In this document: piece by piece, positions 8,486 to 17,930 of the stretch | Layout: the number at the start of each line of letters is the position of its first letter | Numbering within the stretch: the stretch's first letter is position 1 | Assembly (NCBI RefSeq): GCF_000702325.1 | Contig: NZ_KL370891.1 | Coordinates: 310,001-374,000 of the forward strand | Source: Thiomicrorhabdus sp. Milos-T2 | GTDB lineage: Bacteria; Pseudomonadota; Gammaproteobacteria; Thiomicrospirales; Thiomicrospiraceae | Reading direction: 5' to 3' | DNA length: 64,000 nt | Notes under the pieces: model-generated | Databases searched by the model: none | Told to the model about the DNA's origin: nothing | Seen by the model: only the letters and a program-made list of their open reading frames with translations | Made by a program: the position numbers and the translations under genes

Positions 8486-10357
8486 TTAAAACTCTTCCCA
8501 TTTTTCAGCGTTTGCCGGAATTTCAACAGTATTTGAATCTGTTGAAAATGATGATACTTTGTTATTTTCCACAGGCTGGATATCAACAATCTTCTGCTGG
8601 TTTTTTATTCTTTTTTTGTGAGGCGTTTGGGATTGATGCTGCGTACCTCTATTAAAGAATCCCATGGTGTGATTTAAAGATTCAGACTGGTCTTTTAAAT
8701 TCTCCGCAGAAGCTGAGGTTTCTTCAACTAATGCGGCATTTTGTTGAGTGACTTCATCAATTTGCGTTATTGCTTGATGAACTTGATGAACACCTTCAGC
8801 CTGTTCAGTAGAGGCTTGTGCGATTTGAGTTATCATTTGCGTGACTATCTGTATGGCATCATTAATGTCAGTTAACATCTCACCAGAATCACTGGCTAAT
8901 TTTACGCCTTGCGTCACTCTTGTTACGGTTTCTTCAATAAGATTTTTAATATCTTTAGCAGCTTCTGCAGACTTTTGTGCTAAGTTTCGAACTTCTCCTG
9001 CAACGACAGCAAAACCTCTTCCATGTTCTCCTGCTCTAGCGGCTTCAACAGCGGCATTGAGTGCCAGTAAGTTTGTCTGAAAGGCGATGCCATCAATGAG
9101 GGTGACAATATCAGAAATTCGGTGACTCGACTCTTGAATGTTTTCCATTGCGTTAATGGTATCCACCATAATCGTCTGACCACTTTTTGCTTTTGACTGA
9201 ACATCATTAGAGACTTGTTCTGCTTCTTGTGCATTTTGAGTATTACTTTGCACTTGAGAGTTCATCTCATTCATCGTCGCGGAAGTTTCTTCCAAAGCAG
9301 CCGCTTGTTCCTGAACTCTCTGGCTTAAATCTAAAGCACTCGTCGCCACTTCACCTGACACATCATTGACGGTATTGGCGGCTTCTAATGCTTCTGAAAT
9401 AACATCTTGTAACTTAGAACCTAGCTCTTCAATCGTACCTGATAATTTTATGATATTTTGGTCATAAAGAGATGCCGCATCTGGGTCGATGTGATTTTGC
9501 ATTTGCGCCGATAGGTTTCCACCTGCCATTTTATCTATAACATTGGAGGCATCATCAATAACCTTATCCAATAAAATAGCATTTTTGTTTGAACCAATAT
9601 CGGTTGCATATTTTATGACCTTACAGACCTGTCCATCAGGATTTAATATAGGGTTATAACTTCCTTCCAACCATACGGTTTCGCCATTTTTTGTTTTGCG
9701 TTCGTAAGTATCTGAAAAGGCCTGGCCTTTTGCAAGATTATCCCATAATGCTTTATAAGCTGGGGTTTGTGCAAAATTGCCAACGGCAAACATGCTATGG
9801 TGTTTTCCTTGTATTTCGCTTAGAGTGTAACCCATGATTTTTAAAAAATTGTCATTGGCTGTCAGAATATTGCCTTGAGTATCAAATTCAATCGTGGCCA
9901 TAACCGAATTAATGGCATTAATCTCTGCTTGAACTTCTATTTCATGTTGTACTTTTTCTGTAATATCCGTCGCAAATTTTACAAATTTATATGGTTTACC
10001 AGTCTTGTCTAAAATGGGGTTGTAACTCGCTTCCAGCCAAATCGTATTCCCATTTTTAGCAATTCTCTTAAATCGGCTAGACACAAAATCACCGGCTCTT
10101 AACTTTCGCCAAAAATCTTCATATTCAGCGCTAGATGCTTCTTCAGGTGCTATAAATATTCTATGAGGTTTGCCTACAATTTCTTCAAGTTCATAGCCCA
10201 TTAGATGTAAAAAATTTGGATTGGCTGTTAATACCTTTCCTGATAGGTCAAATTCAATAATGGCACTAGATTTTTCAATTGCATTGATAAAGGCGGCTTG
10301 TTCATCTAGTATCTTGGTTTGTTTATTGATTTTTTGCTTATATTCTCTACAAAACAT
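8486..10357 (-). CDS. Soluble PAS-PAS methyl-accepting chemotaxis protein
   Basis: A 623-residue chemoreceptor without membrane helices. Two tandem PAS domains span about residues 20-135 and 140-260; each ends in a PAC segment ([55 protein letters not shown]). A linker and the cytoplasmic signalling hairpin follow (about 320-560), with the conserved tip [43 protein letters not shown]. It resembles Aer-like or BdlA-like PAS receptors that sense redox or ligands and signal to CheA/CheW. The ATG at 10357 has AAGAGG seven bases upstream. A foldback element has inserted at its stop codon without changing the protein end. Confidence 0.93.
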   Translation of the reverse strand: MFCREYKQKINKQTKILDEQAAFINAIEKSSAIIEFDLSGKVLTANPNFLHLMGYELEEIVGKPHRIFIAPEEASSAEYEDFWRKLRAGDFVSSRFKRIAKNGNTIWLEASYNPILDKTGKPYKFVKFATDITEKVQHEIEVQAEINAINSVMATIEFDTQGNILTANDNFLKIMGYTLSEIQGKHHSMFAVGNFAQTPAYKALWDNLAKGQAFSDTYERKTKNGETVWLEGSYNPILNPDGQVCKVIKYATDIGSNKNAILLDKVIDDASNVIDKMAGGNLSAQMQNHIDPDAASLYDQNIIKLSGTIEELGSKLQDVISEALEAANTVNDVSGEVATSALDLSQRVQEQAAALEETSATMNEMNSQVQSNTQNAQEAEQVSNDVQSKAKSGQTIMVDTINAMENIQESSHRISDIVTLIDGIAFQTNLLALNAAVEAARAGEHGRGFAVVAGEVRNLAQKSAEAAKDIKNLIEETVTRVTQGVKLASDSGEMLTDINDAIQIVTQMITQIAQASTEQAEGVHQVHQAITQIDEVTQQNAALVEETSASAENLKDQSESLNHTMGFFNRGTQHQSQTPHKKRIKNQQKIVDIQPVENNKVSSFSTDSNTVEIPANAEKWEEF

Positions 10358-10601
10358 ATGTTTTACCTCTTGTTAAGTATTTTTTCTATATAAATTAATT
10401 GGTTAAGTTTTACGTTAAACTAGTTTTGAATTTAATAGCGATTTATATTCTGCTTTACCAAAGATTGTGCTAAAAACATAAGCATGTTCTATTCCAAAAC
10501 TTCACTAATAAAATTATCAGAAAAAATAGTAGCGTCTTAAACTGCCTGTATAAAGAGGTTGCTAAGGTATTTATTCAGAACAGGCAAAGAGATTTCATAG
10601 C
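10358..10601. other. Intergenic region, no recognised feature
   Basis: This AT-rich 244-base gap lies between the chemoreceptor start and the end of the outer-membrane factor gene. It must hold the chemoreceptor promoter, but no confident -35/-10 pair or terminator hairpin was found. Confidence 0.5.
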
Positions 10602-12041
10602 TTAGGTATAGAGTTTAGGTTCTTGCCAATTGCCACCAAGCGCTTTGTATAAATTGACCAAAGCAGTTGAGTGAGCAAGTTTTAAATTTACGCTATTTAT
10701 TTCAGCATTAAATAAGTTTCTTTGGGCATCCAATACTTCTAGATAACTTGAATAACCTGCGTCAAAGCGTTTTTGCGACAGATCCAATATTTGTTTAAGT
10801 GCGGCCACTTGGCGTTGTTGTGCCGCTAGTTGCTGGCTGCTGCCTTTAAGGTTAGTCAGTGCATCCAACACCTCTTTAAAAGCCGTACGGATGGTTTGTT
10901 GGTATTGAATGACTAACGCTTGCTTTTGTGCCTTAGTTATTTGTACCTGCGATTGACGTTTTCCATAATCAAAAATGGGGGCGTTAATTGCAGCTGAAGT
11001 ACTCCAGCTAACAGAATCATCGGTAAATAGTTCATTTAAGGCTTCACTTGAAAAACCGAACAAACCACTCAAACTGATAGACGGATACAATGCGGCTTTG
11101 GCGGCACCAATATTTGCATTGCCGGCAATGAGCTTTTGTTCCATCGCAATAATATCAGGACGACGTTCTAACAAGTCAGAAGGTAATCCTTTAGGAATCG
11201 GCAAACTATTAAGTGAGTTTAAGTCTTTAGTTTTAAATGAGCTGGCAGTCATTTGCGTTAAGGCTTTTGGCGATTGACCGACTAACACTGATAGGGCATG
11301 AAGCTGTAAATCACGTTGCTGCTGTTGCTGTTGTAGAGAAATTTCAACCGAGGCTAGTTCAGATTCCGCTTGGTGAACATATAACGGGGTAACACTGCCA
11401 TATTTAAGCTGTGTTTGTCGAAGTTGTAAGGCACCTTGACGAGATTCAACTGTGTTTTGCGCAATATGCACATTTTGATTTAAGGCCATTAAATTTAAGT
11501 AAGCTTGGGCGACTGCGGCAGTGACACTTAATTTAATGGTTTTTTGATCTGCTTCAGTCGCTTTTAAGTTGGCCTGTGCTTGTTGTTTAAGGGCATCATT
11601 TTTTCCCCATAAATCAATCTCATAACTTAATAAGCCCCCTAAAGAAAAAGCACCATAAGTATATTCAGAACCAACAGGGTATTCATTTAAGGAATTTTTT
11701 GATCTTCCCAATGAACCGCTTGAACTTAACTCTGGATATTGAGCGGCTTTACTTTGATTTGACACTGAACGTGCCTGTTGCAAGTTAAGCTGAGCTAGCG
11801 CAATATCACTATTGTGAATAAGCGCTTCTTTGATTAATTTTGCTAAGGTGTCATCGCCAGACAGTTGATTCCACCAGGCCTGTTCATTTAGATTTAATTG
11901 ATTACCGACTTTAGGCTGTAAGTGATTCCAACTGCTCTGAGTTGGCAGTTCTACTTTAGGTTTTTCATAAGTCGGTATTTGGCTACAACCTGTCAACATT
12001 AAGACAGGAACAAGAGCCGAAATGGTGATTAAATTTCTCAT
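10602..12041 (-). CDS. Outer-membrane efflux lipoprotein (OprM/NodT family)
   Basis: A 479-residue outer-membrane factor. The lipobox LTGC (Cys19) follows a short signal peptide, as in OprM-type lipoproteins. Two repeated TolC-type efflux domains are present (EQAWWNQLSGDDTLAKLIKEAL...; the NIGAAKAALYPSISLSG and DAGYSSYLEVLDAQRNLFNAE signatures). It forms the exit duct for the adjacent RND pump. Its ATG overlaps the pump's TAA by one base (TAATG), so the genes are translationally coupled. The gene carries a near-palindrome match at 11873. Confidence 0.94.
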   Translation of the reverse strand: MRNLITISALVPVLMLTGCSQIPTYEKPKVELPTQSSWNHLQPKVGNQLNLNEQAWWNQLSGDDTLAKLIKEALIHNSDIALAQLNLQQARSVSNQSKAAQYPELSSSGSLGRSKNSLNEYPVGSEYTYGAFSLGGLLSYEIDLWGKNDALKQQAQANLKATEADQKTIKLSVTAAVAQAYLNLMALNQNVHIAQNTVESRQGALQLRQTQLKYGSVTPLYVHQAESELASVEISLQQQQQQRDLQLHALSVLVGQSPKALTQMTASSFKTKDLNSLNSLPIPKGLPSDLLERRPDIIAMEQKLIAGNANIGAAKAALYPSISLSGLFGFSSEALNELFTDDSVSWSTSAAINAPIFDYGKRQSQVQITKAQKQALVIQYQQTIRTAFKEVLDALTNLKGSSQQLAAQQRQVAALKQILDLSQKRFDAGYSSYLEVLDAQRNLFNAEINSVNLKLAHSTALVNLYKALGGNWQEPKLYT

Positions 12042-15000
12042 TATTTAGACTCCATTGGTGAGTTTTCAATCGCTTTTTTATCTGTTTTTTTGAAAGAGAA
12101 TCTTTCAGATATGCCCGCAACCCAACGGAAAAACATGGGTACAAATAGTGGTGCTAATAAAGTTGCCGCAATCATTCCTCCTACCAGGCCTGTACCCACT
12201 GCGTGACGTGCTGCAGCACCTGCTCCTGTGCTCAACATAAGAGGTATTGCAGCAATAGTAAAGGCCAAAGAGGTCATCACAATCGGTCTAAATCTTAATT
12301 TAGCCGCTGTTTCTGCCGCTTCAACCAATGACAGTCCTTGTTTGTGTTTTTGTATGGCAACTTCAACAATAAGTATGGCATTTTTGGCAGATAGACCGAT
12401 TAAGGTTAATAAGCCCAGCTGGAAGTAAATATCATTTTGTAGGCCACTTAATTTAACCGCAATAGTTGCTCCTAATACGGCAAATGGAACAGCGGTTAGC
12501 ACCGCAAGAGGAATTGACCAGTGTTCATACTGTGCCGCTAAAATTAAGAAGACAAACAGTAAACCAAATATAAAGGCCTGGTTCCCCGAGCTAGAAGACT
12601 GTTTTTCTTGGAATGCTTCACCCACCCAACCTAAGCTATAACCCGTTGGCATGACGTCATTAGCCACTTCTTCAAAAGCCGCTATCGCTTGACCAGAACT
12701 ATAGCCTGGAGCAGGTTCTCCCATTAACTTAGCGGCAGGGAAAAGGTTAAAACGATCCACAATATCGGCACCTGTGCTACGTTTTATGCTAACTAAGGCA
12801 CTTAAAGGAACCATTTGACCAGTTTGTGAACGCACAAAAACTTGAGCTAAATCTTCTGGTTTTTCACGGAAGTTAGATTCAGACTGTAAGTTCACTTTAT
12901 AGATACGACCATATAAATTGAAGTCATTCACATAAAGCGTTCCAAAGGTCGCTTGCATTGCAGAAAAGACATCCGCAACAGGTATTTGCATCGCTTGTGC
13001 TTTTTCACGGTCTAAAGTGATTTCATATTGAGGAACTTTAGTGGAGAAAGTTGTCCGTACCGATTTTAATTCAGGGCGTGCCGTGGCCTTTTTAATCAAT
13101 TCGTCGGTGACTCTACTTAAGGCTAAAGAGCCATCTCCAGTACGATTTTGTAAATAGGCTTCAAAACCACCTGTCATACTCATTCCCATAATGGTTGGCA
13201 TGCCAATTGGAATACTAAACGCATCTGGAATCGCCATCAACTGACCAAATAGTTGACCTAAAATCGCTTGTAAACTTTCGTCTGGTGCAGTTCTCTCATC
13301 CCAAGGTTTTAAGCTGACAAAAGAGACCGCGGCATTGGATTTATTGGTAAATGTTTGTAAATCAAACCCAGCAAAACTGATTGCATGAGCCACACCAGGG
13401 TGTTGGCGTAGCATTTCTGACGATTTATCACGAACCACCTCGGTACGAGACAATGAAGCCGCTGGCGGTAAATAGTTAAGTACAAACATAGTCCCCTTAT
13501 CTTCTTGGGGAAGTAGGCCTTTTGGAACAGTGCCTAATGTTTGATAGGTTATCGCTACCAGGCCTGCAAAAAGTAATACGCTGATTAAGCTGTAACGCAT
13601 AATCGTTCTAACACCCGCTGTAAACCCACTGGTAATGCGTTCAAAAAAGCGATTAAAGTATAAGAAAAAGCCTGTGTGTTTTTGATGTGCGGATTGTAAT
13701 ATATTGGCACATAAAGCGGGTGTTAAGATTAGAGCCACAATTCCTGAGATAGTGACAGAAATAACAATGGTAATGGCAAACTGCTTATACATTTGACCTG
13801 TTAACCCACTAATAAACGCAACAGGGATAAACACCGCAGCAAGTACTAAAACAATCGCCACAATCGGGCCGGTTATTTCACTCATCGCTTTAATGGTTGC
13901 TTCACGTGGAGAGAGGTTTTCGGTTCGCATGATTCGTTCAACGTTTTCTACCACGATAATGGCGTCATCCACCACAATACCAATGGCGAGTATCATCCCA
14001 AACAAGGTCAGTTGGTTGATTGAGAATCCAAGTAGATACATTCCGATAAAGGTACCAATGATAGAGACAGGTATCGCCAAAACGGGAATCAACGTTGCGC
14101 GTGCATTTTGTAAAAATAGATAGACCACTAAAACCACTAAAATTAGGGCTTCAAACAGTGTGTAGATTACTTTCTCAATAGAGATATTGACAAATTCAGT
14201 CGTGTCATAAGGTACCGAATAATCAAGACCTTTTGGAAAACTATTAGAAAGTTCTGCTAATTTTTTATCAATAAGATCAGAGGTTTCTAAGGCATTTGCC
14301 CCAGGCTTTAAAAAGACCCCAATCGGTACCGTTGGTTTACCATCATAGGTTGCATTAAAATTGTAGTCTTGAGCCCCTAATTCAACCCGAGCAACATCTT
14401 TTAAACGTAAGGTATTACCTTGTTGTTCGGCTTTTAAAATAATGTTTTTAAACTGTTCAGGCGTTGATAAACGACCTTCAGTCGTGACGGTATAAGAAAA
14501 GGCTTGAGGATTTGCCATGGGTTCTTGGCCAAAACGTCCCGCAGCAAACGGAGAGTTTTGTGACTGAATGGCATTATAAACATCACTTGGTGTCAGTTTG
14601 TATTGTGCTAATTTATTTGGGTCTAGCCATATACGCATAGAGTAATCTTTAGAACCAAATTGGCGAGCCTCTCCCACGCCTGGAATACGGGCGAGTTCGT
14701 CTAAGACGTTAATTAAGCCGTAATTGGCAATAAATACGGTATCTAAACTCGAATCTCCAGAATAGAGCGAAATCACTTTTAAGATACTGGATGACTTTTT
14801 ATTGACATTGACACCAGCACGTTGAACTTCGTTTGGTAGTTTGCTTAATGCACCTTGAACCTTGTTATTAACATTAATATTTGCCTGGTCGATATCCGTA
14901 CCAATTTTAAAGGTAACGGTAAGCGTTAATGTCCCTGAAGATGAAGTCACTGAGTTGATGTACAACATGTTATCTACGCCATTAATCGCCTGTTCTAAAG

Positions 15001-15193
15001 GTGCTGCTACGGTTTGTGAAATGGTTTCGGCACTCGCTCCAGGGTAGGCGGCCGTTACCGCAACTTGTGGCGGTACTATTTCAGGATATTCAGCAATGGG
15101 TAAGCCTTTCATGGCAAGGAACCCTGCGATAATCACCACAAAAGACAGCACACTGGCTAAAACAGGGCGATCAATAAAAAATTTAGAAAACAT
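12041..15193 (-). CDS. HAE1-family RND multidrug efflux permease
   Basis: A 1050-residue inner-membrane drug/proton antiporter of the AcrB/MexB type. It starts MFSKFFIDRPVLASVL. The proton-relay Asp pair lies in helix 4 (AIGIVVDDAIIVVENVER). The porter domain has PGASAETISQTVAAPLEQAI and the C-terminal half FVFLILAAQYEHWSIPLAV and GLSAKNAILIVE. With the adaptor and outer-membrane factor it forms a complete tripartite pump. Near-palindrome matches occur at 12183 and 13557. Local TetR control is implied by the divergent regulator at 16574. Confidence 0.95.
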   Translation of the reverse strand: MFSKFFIDRPVLASVLSFVVIIAGFLAMKGLPIAEYPEIVPPQVAVTAAYPGASAETISQTVAAPLEQAINGVDNMLYINSVTSSSGTLTLTVTFKIGTDIDQANINVNNKVQGALSKLPNEVQRAGVNVNKKSSSILKVISLYSGDSSLDTVFIANYGLINVLDELARIPGVGEARQFGSKDYSMRIWLDPNKLAQYKLTPSDVYNAIQSQNSPFAAGRFGQEPMANPQAFSYTVTTEGRLSTPEQFKNIILKAEQQGNTLRLKDVARVELGAQDYNFNATYDGKPTVPIGVFLKPGANALETSDLIDKKLAELSNSFPKGLDYSVPYDTTEFVNISIEKVIYTLFEALILVVLVVYLFLQNARATLIPVLAIPVSIIGTFIGMYLLGFSINQLTLFGMILAIGIVVDDAIIVVENVERIMRTENLSPREATIKAMSEITGPIVAIVLVLAAVFIPVAFISGLTGQMYKQFAITIVISVTISGIVALILTPALCANILQSAHQKHTGFFLYFNRFFERITSGFTAGVRTIMRYSLISVLLFAGLVAITYQTLGTVPKGLLPQEDKGTMFVLNYLPPAASLSRTEVVRDKSSEMLRQHPGVAHAISFAGFDLQTFTNKSNAAVSFVSLKPWDERTAPDESLQAILGQLFGQLMAIPDAFSIPIGMPTIMGMSMTGGFEAYLQNRTGDGSLALSRVTDELIKKATARPELKSVRTTFSTKVPQYEITLDREKAQAMQIPVADVFSAMQATFGTLYVNDFNLYGRIYKVNLQSESNFREKPEDLAQVFVRSQTGQMVPLSALVSIKRSTGADIVDRFNLFPAAKLMGEPAPGYSSGQAIAAFEEVANDVMPTGYSLGWVGEAFQEKQSSSSGNQAFIFGLLFVFLILAAQYEHWSIPLAVLTAVPFAVLGATIAVKLSGLQNDIYFQLGLLTLIGLSAKNAILIVEVAIQKHKQGLSLVEAAETAAKLRFRPIVMTSLAFTIAAIPLMLSTGAGAAARHAVGTGLVGGMIAATLLAPLFVPMFFRWVAGISERFSFKKTDKKAIENSPMESK

Positions 15194-15235
15194 GGTTTTT
15201 CCTCAGATTAACGGTTTCATTTAATGGGTTTAATA

Positions 15236-15256
15236 CGGTGAGACCTTGCACGGTAA
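15236..15256. repeat. Possible decayed end of the 159-bp foldback
   Basis: GGTGAGACCTTGCACGG between the pump and adaptor genes resembles the foldback terminus with one base lost. No matching partner end is visible, so this is a weak call. Confidence 0.35.
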
Positions 15257-15274
15257 TAGACAACAAAGTCATTA

Positions 15275-16453
15275 TTATTCAGCGTGTTTTTTATCTGTTT
15301 TACCAGCGGTATTTGGTTTGTTTGGCAATATTGATACGGGGGTTTTAGGGCGTAACTTTATAAGGTTGTTTGTGACGACAATATCCCCATTAGATAAGCC
15401 AGAATCGACTAACCAATTTGAGCCTTTTTCATCCCCTAAATGAACAGGAGCTAAATCTGCAATGCCATCCGTAACCTTATAAACAAAAGATTGACCCCCC
15501 ATCTGTAAAACTGCTTTTTTAGGAACGATGGATACATTTTGACGAACTGAGTCGGTCATTCTTAAACGTACAAATGATCCAGGCATTAATTGTTTTGATT
15601 TATTATCAAATACGGCTCGTGCCTGAATGCTACCAGTTGTTGTGTTGATGTTGCTGTCAACATAATCAATTTTTCCAGAGGTAATCTCATCATCCTTTGA
15701 ATTGATGATTTGTGCCGTCCATCGGTTTTTAGGAAGCGCCTTGAGTTTGCCTGCCTGAATTTCTTTTTGCTGTTGAATATAATCGGCATCAGGAATAGCA
15801 AACACCACATTGATTACATCTAATTGGGTAATGTTAGTGAGTAGAGAATTTTCAGAATTTGAGCCAACTAAGCTTCCAATATCTTGTTGCTTAATACCAA
15901 CAATACCAGAGATTTCGGCACGAACTTCAGTGTAATCCAAATCAATTTGAGTTTCATTTAATGCCGCTTTTTGACCTTCTAAATCCGCCTTAGCTAATTC
16001 AAGGTTAGATAAAGCAGTATCGACTTCTTGCGCACTGACTGCTTTATTCTTATATAAGCCTTTAACACGGTTATATTCTCTTTTTGCTTGATTGAGGTTG
16101 GCTTTTGCAACATTTACTTGAGCTTTTGCCTTTAGCACCAATGCTCGATATTTACGATCATCAATTTTATAAAGCAGTTGTCCGGCCTTAACTTTTTGAC
16201 CTTCAGTAAAAAATTTCTTTTGTAGAATTCCACTCACTCGTGCATATATATCAACTTGTTGAGCGGCTTGTGCTCGGGCAGAGTAATCAGTATAAACAGG
16301 AATATTGTCTAAATGAACGGTTATCGCTGCAACAGGAACTGCTTGCGGTTTATGACTTGAATCTGCCGCAGAAACAAATAGAGGCATAAATAGTAATGCC
16401 CCAATAACACTTTGAATTAAACCTTTATTAGGATTTAAAAATGCTGAAAACAT
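15275..16453 (-). CDS. RND efflux periplasmic adaptor (membrane fusion protein)
   Basis: A 392-residue adaptor of the AcrA/MexA type. A signal peptide covers about residues 1-30. The lipoyl half-motifs follow (VDIYARVSGILQKKFFTEGQKVKAGQLLYKID), then an alpha-hairpin (ALVLKAKAQVNVAKANLNQAKREYNRVKGLYKNKAVSAQEVD) and the second lipoyl half (VRAEISGIVGI). No lipobox Cys is evident. It bridges the pump and the outer-membrane channel. It is the first gene of the operon, with the ribosome site AAAGGAA before the ATG. An inverted-repeat operator lies upstream. Confidence 0.93.
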   Translation of the reverse strand: MFSAFLNPNKGLIQSVIGALLFMPLFVSAADSSHKPQAVPVAAITVHLDNIPVYTDYSARAQAAQQVDIYARVSGILQKKFFTEGQKVKAGQLLYKIDDRKYRALVLKAKAQVNVAKANLNQAKREYNRVKGLYKNKAVSAQEVDTALSNLELAKADLEGQKAALNETQIDLDYTEVRAEISGIVGIKQQDIGSLVGSNSENSLLTNITQLDVINVVFAIPDADYIQQQKEIQAGKLKALPKNRWTAQIINSKDDEITSGKIDYVDSNINTTTGSIQARAVFDNKSKQLMPGSFVRLRMTDSVRQNVSIVPKKAVLQMGGQSFVYKVTDGIADLAPVHLGDEKGSNWLVDSGLSNGDIVVTNNLIKLRPKTPVSILPNKPNTAGKTDKKHAE

Positions 16454-16488
16454 GGTAATTTCCTTTGTAAATAATCAATATTTTGAAG

Positions 16489-16510
16489 AAGTGTAGCATA
16501 CACTACACTT
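16489..16510. promoter_or_regulatory. Probable TetR operator between the efflux operon and its regulator
   Basis: AAGTGTAG and CTACACTT are perfect 8-base arms separated by CATACA. A second dyad, GTGTA-GCA-TACAC, is nested in the left part. The site lies between the divergent adaptor and TetR genes, where such repressors bind. Binding by the local TetR protein is inferred from position. Confidence 0.75.
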
Positions 16511-16573
16511 TTATGGCAATCACTTATGAGGTACAATACCCATAAAAATTAAAAGTGAATAATTAGCGATATT

Positions 16574-17209
16574 ATGCGAAAAGCAATACAACAATCCATT
16601 TCTGAGCCATGTAATAAAAGGGGCTTAGCGCGTCAGCAAAAATTTTTAGAAACAGCAGAAGAACTATTTTTGACCTCAGGCTATGCGAATACCAGTGTTA
16701 ATGAGGTTGTGAGATTATCGGGCGGTTCTTTAGGGACCTTATACCGTTTATTTGGTAATAAATTGGGTTTGTTTGAAGCGGTTTTTAAACGTCTGGCCAT
16801 GAACTTTTTTAGTGAATTAGAAGAAGGTGTGGTTTGGAGTGATGACGTAGAAAAAAGTTTGATGACCTTTGGGCGGCATATGCAAAGTGTTGTGTTAAAA
16901 CATGATGGCATTGCTATTTATCGTTTAGTTTTAATGGAAAACAATGACGATCAAAAAGAGATTCAAAGAATTTACTATAAATATGGGCCTCAGGTTGGCA
17001 TAGAAATGTTAGCTTCTTATTTGAGAGAACAGGTAAGGCTCAATAAAATTGCGCCTATCAATGCTGATATTGCTGCCACCCAATTTATTGAAATGGTTAA
17101 GGGATTATTTGTGAATAGACTGCTTTTTGGTGAAGATATTTCAGAAGAAGAGGTGGAAATAGCTTTGGTTCAAGGCGTGCAAATTTTTATGAAAGGTATT
17201 AGTAAATAG
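16574..17209 (+). CDS. TetR-family transcriptional repressor of the efflux operon
   Basis: A 211-residue TetR/AcrR-type regulator. The N-terminal helix-turn-helix (about residues 18-65: FLETAEELFLTSGYANTSVNEVVRLSGGSLGTLYRLFGNKLGLFEAVF) fits the family consensus. The all-helical C-terminal part would bind inducer and dimerise. It is divergent from the RND operon and shares the operator-containing 120-base gap, so repression of both transcripts is the simplest reading. Confidence 0.92.
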   Translation: MRKAIQQSISEPCNKRGLARQQKFLETAEELFLTSGYANTSVNEVVRLSGGSLGTLYRLFGNKLGLFEAVFKRLAMNFFSELEEGVVWSDDVEKSLMTFGRHMQSVVLKHDGIAIYRLVLMENNDDQKEIQRIYYKYGPQVGIEMLASYLREQVRLNKIAPINADIAATQFIEMVKGLFVNRLLFGEDISEEEVEIALVQGVQIFMKGISK

Positions 17210-17220
17210 ATAATTGATAA

Positions 17221-17249
17221 AAAGCCATTTTATCTAAATAAATGGCTTT
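17221..17249. terminator. Bidirectional terminator after tetR
   Basis: AAAGCCATTT and AAATGGCTTT pair around an 8-base loop. The T run is better on the minus strand, where it would stop transcription coming from the ectoine side; on the plus strand it follows tetR. Confidence 0.7.
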
Positions 17250-17300
17250 GATTTACTGCACTGCATTTTTAAATTAGATCAACGCTTTTACTTTTTACCT

Positions 17301-17318
17301 TCTACCAGGCCTGGTAGA
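17301..17318. repeat. ACCAGGCCTGGT palindrome, copy 3 (TCTACCAGGCCTGGTAGA)
   Basis: Eighteen-base perfect palindrome past the tetR terminator and at the 3' end of the symporter pseudogene. The core is at 17304-17315. Confidence 0.9.
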
Positions 17319-17329
17319 TTATCTAACAT

Positions 17330-17912
17330 ATTTTTTACTTTTTCCTAACTGATACTCGCTTAATGCGAGCATGGCTAAACCAGCGATAAACCCAAAAGTT
17401 AACGCATAGATATTGGTGAGATAACCGCCATAAGTAAACAGACTAAAGATCACTATTCCCACAATGATAGCGGTGATTGAACTGATAGCGGTGATTGAAC
17501 TGATAGCTGAAGTTTCTCGACCGAGTGCTAATCAGAATACCAGCGGTGCAAAAGCCGAATCTAGCATTCCCCAGGCATCTAAGACCAAATTAAAAATGGT
17601 TTGGTTATTACTCATTGCAAAACTTACGGCAACGACTAAGACGATAAACGTTGAAAATTTAGTTAGCCAAATTGATTGCGTCGGTGTTACCGTTTAATCT
17701 CGGCTTAAGAACGCTGAACAGGCTAGAATAAGTGAATCAACAGTCGACATGGTCGCGGCAAACAGGGCCTCTAAAATCAAACCAACAAATAGTGGGTGCA
17801 TGTTTTTTCCAGCAACTAAATAGTCTGATGGTGTCTATTTGCTTACAAAATAGCTGGAGACACTAATAAAAAAGAAGAGTAATAAAAAAGTGATAAAAGC
17901 ATATAGAATCAT
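17330..17912 (-). pseudogene. Decayed sodium:solute symporter (SSS/PutP-like)
   Basis: Reading leftward from an ATG at 17912 gives a membrane segment with an in-frame TAG, then DYLVAGKNMHPLFVGLI joined directly to LEALFAATMSTVDSLILACSAFLSRD. The second segment matches the late conserved helix of PutP-like symporters, so a large central part is deleted. Further stops occur after SRD and after APLVF, and the remnant continues to about GKSKKYVR near 17330. An 18-base tandem duplication lies at 17465-17500. An osmolyte transporter would fit next to the ectoine operon, but the substrate is not readable from the remnant. Confidence 0.8.
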
Positions 17913-17930
17913 TGAAAGAGTAGCCTTTTT

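Noticed and set aside
17464-17697. A 77-residue plus-strand ORF
   Set aside because: It is the antisense of the symporter remnant and is inflated by an 18-bp tandem duplication.
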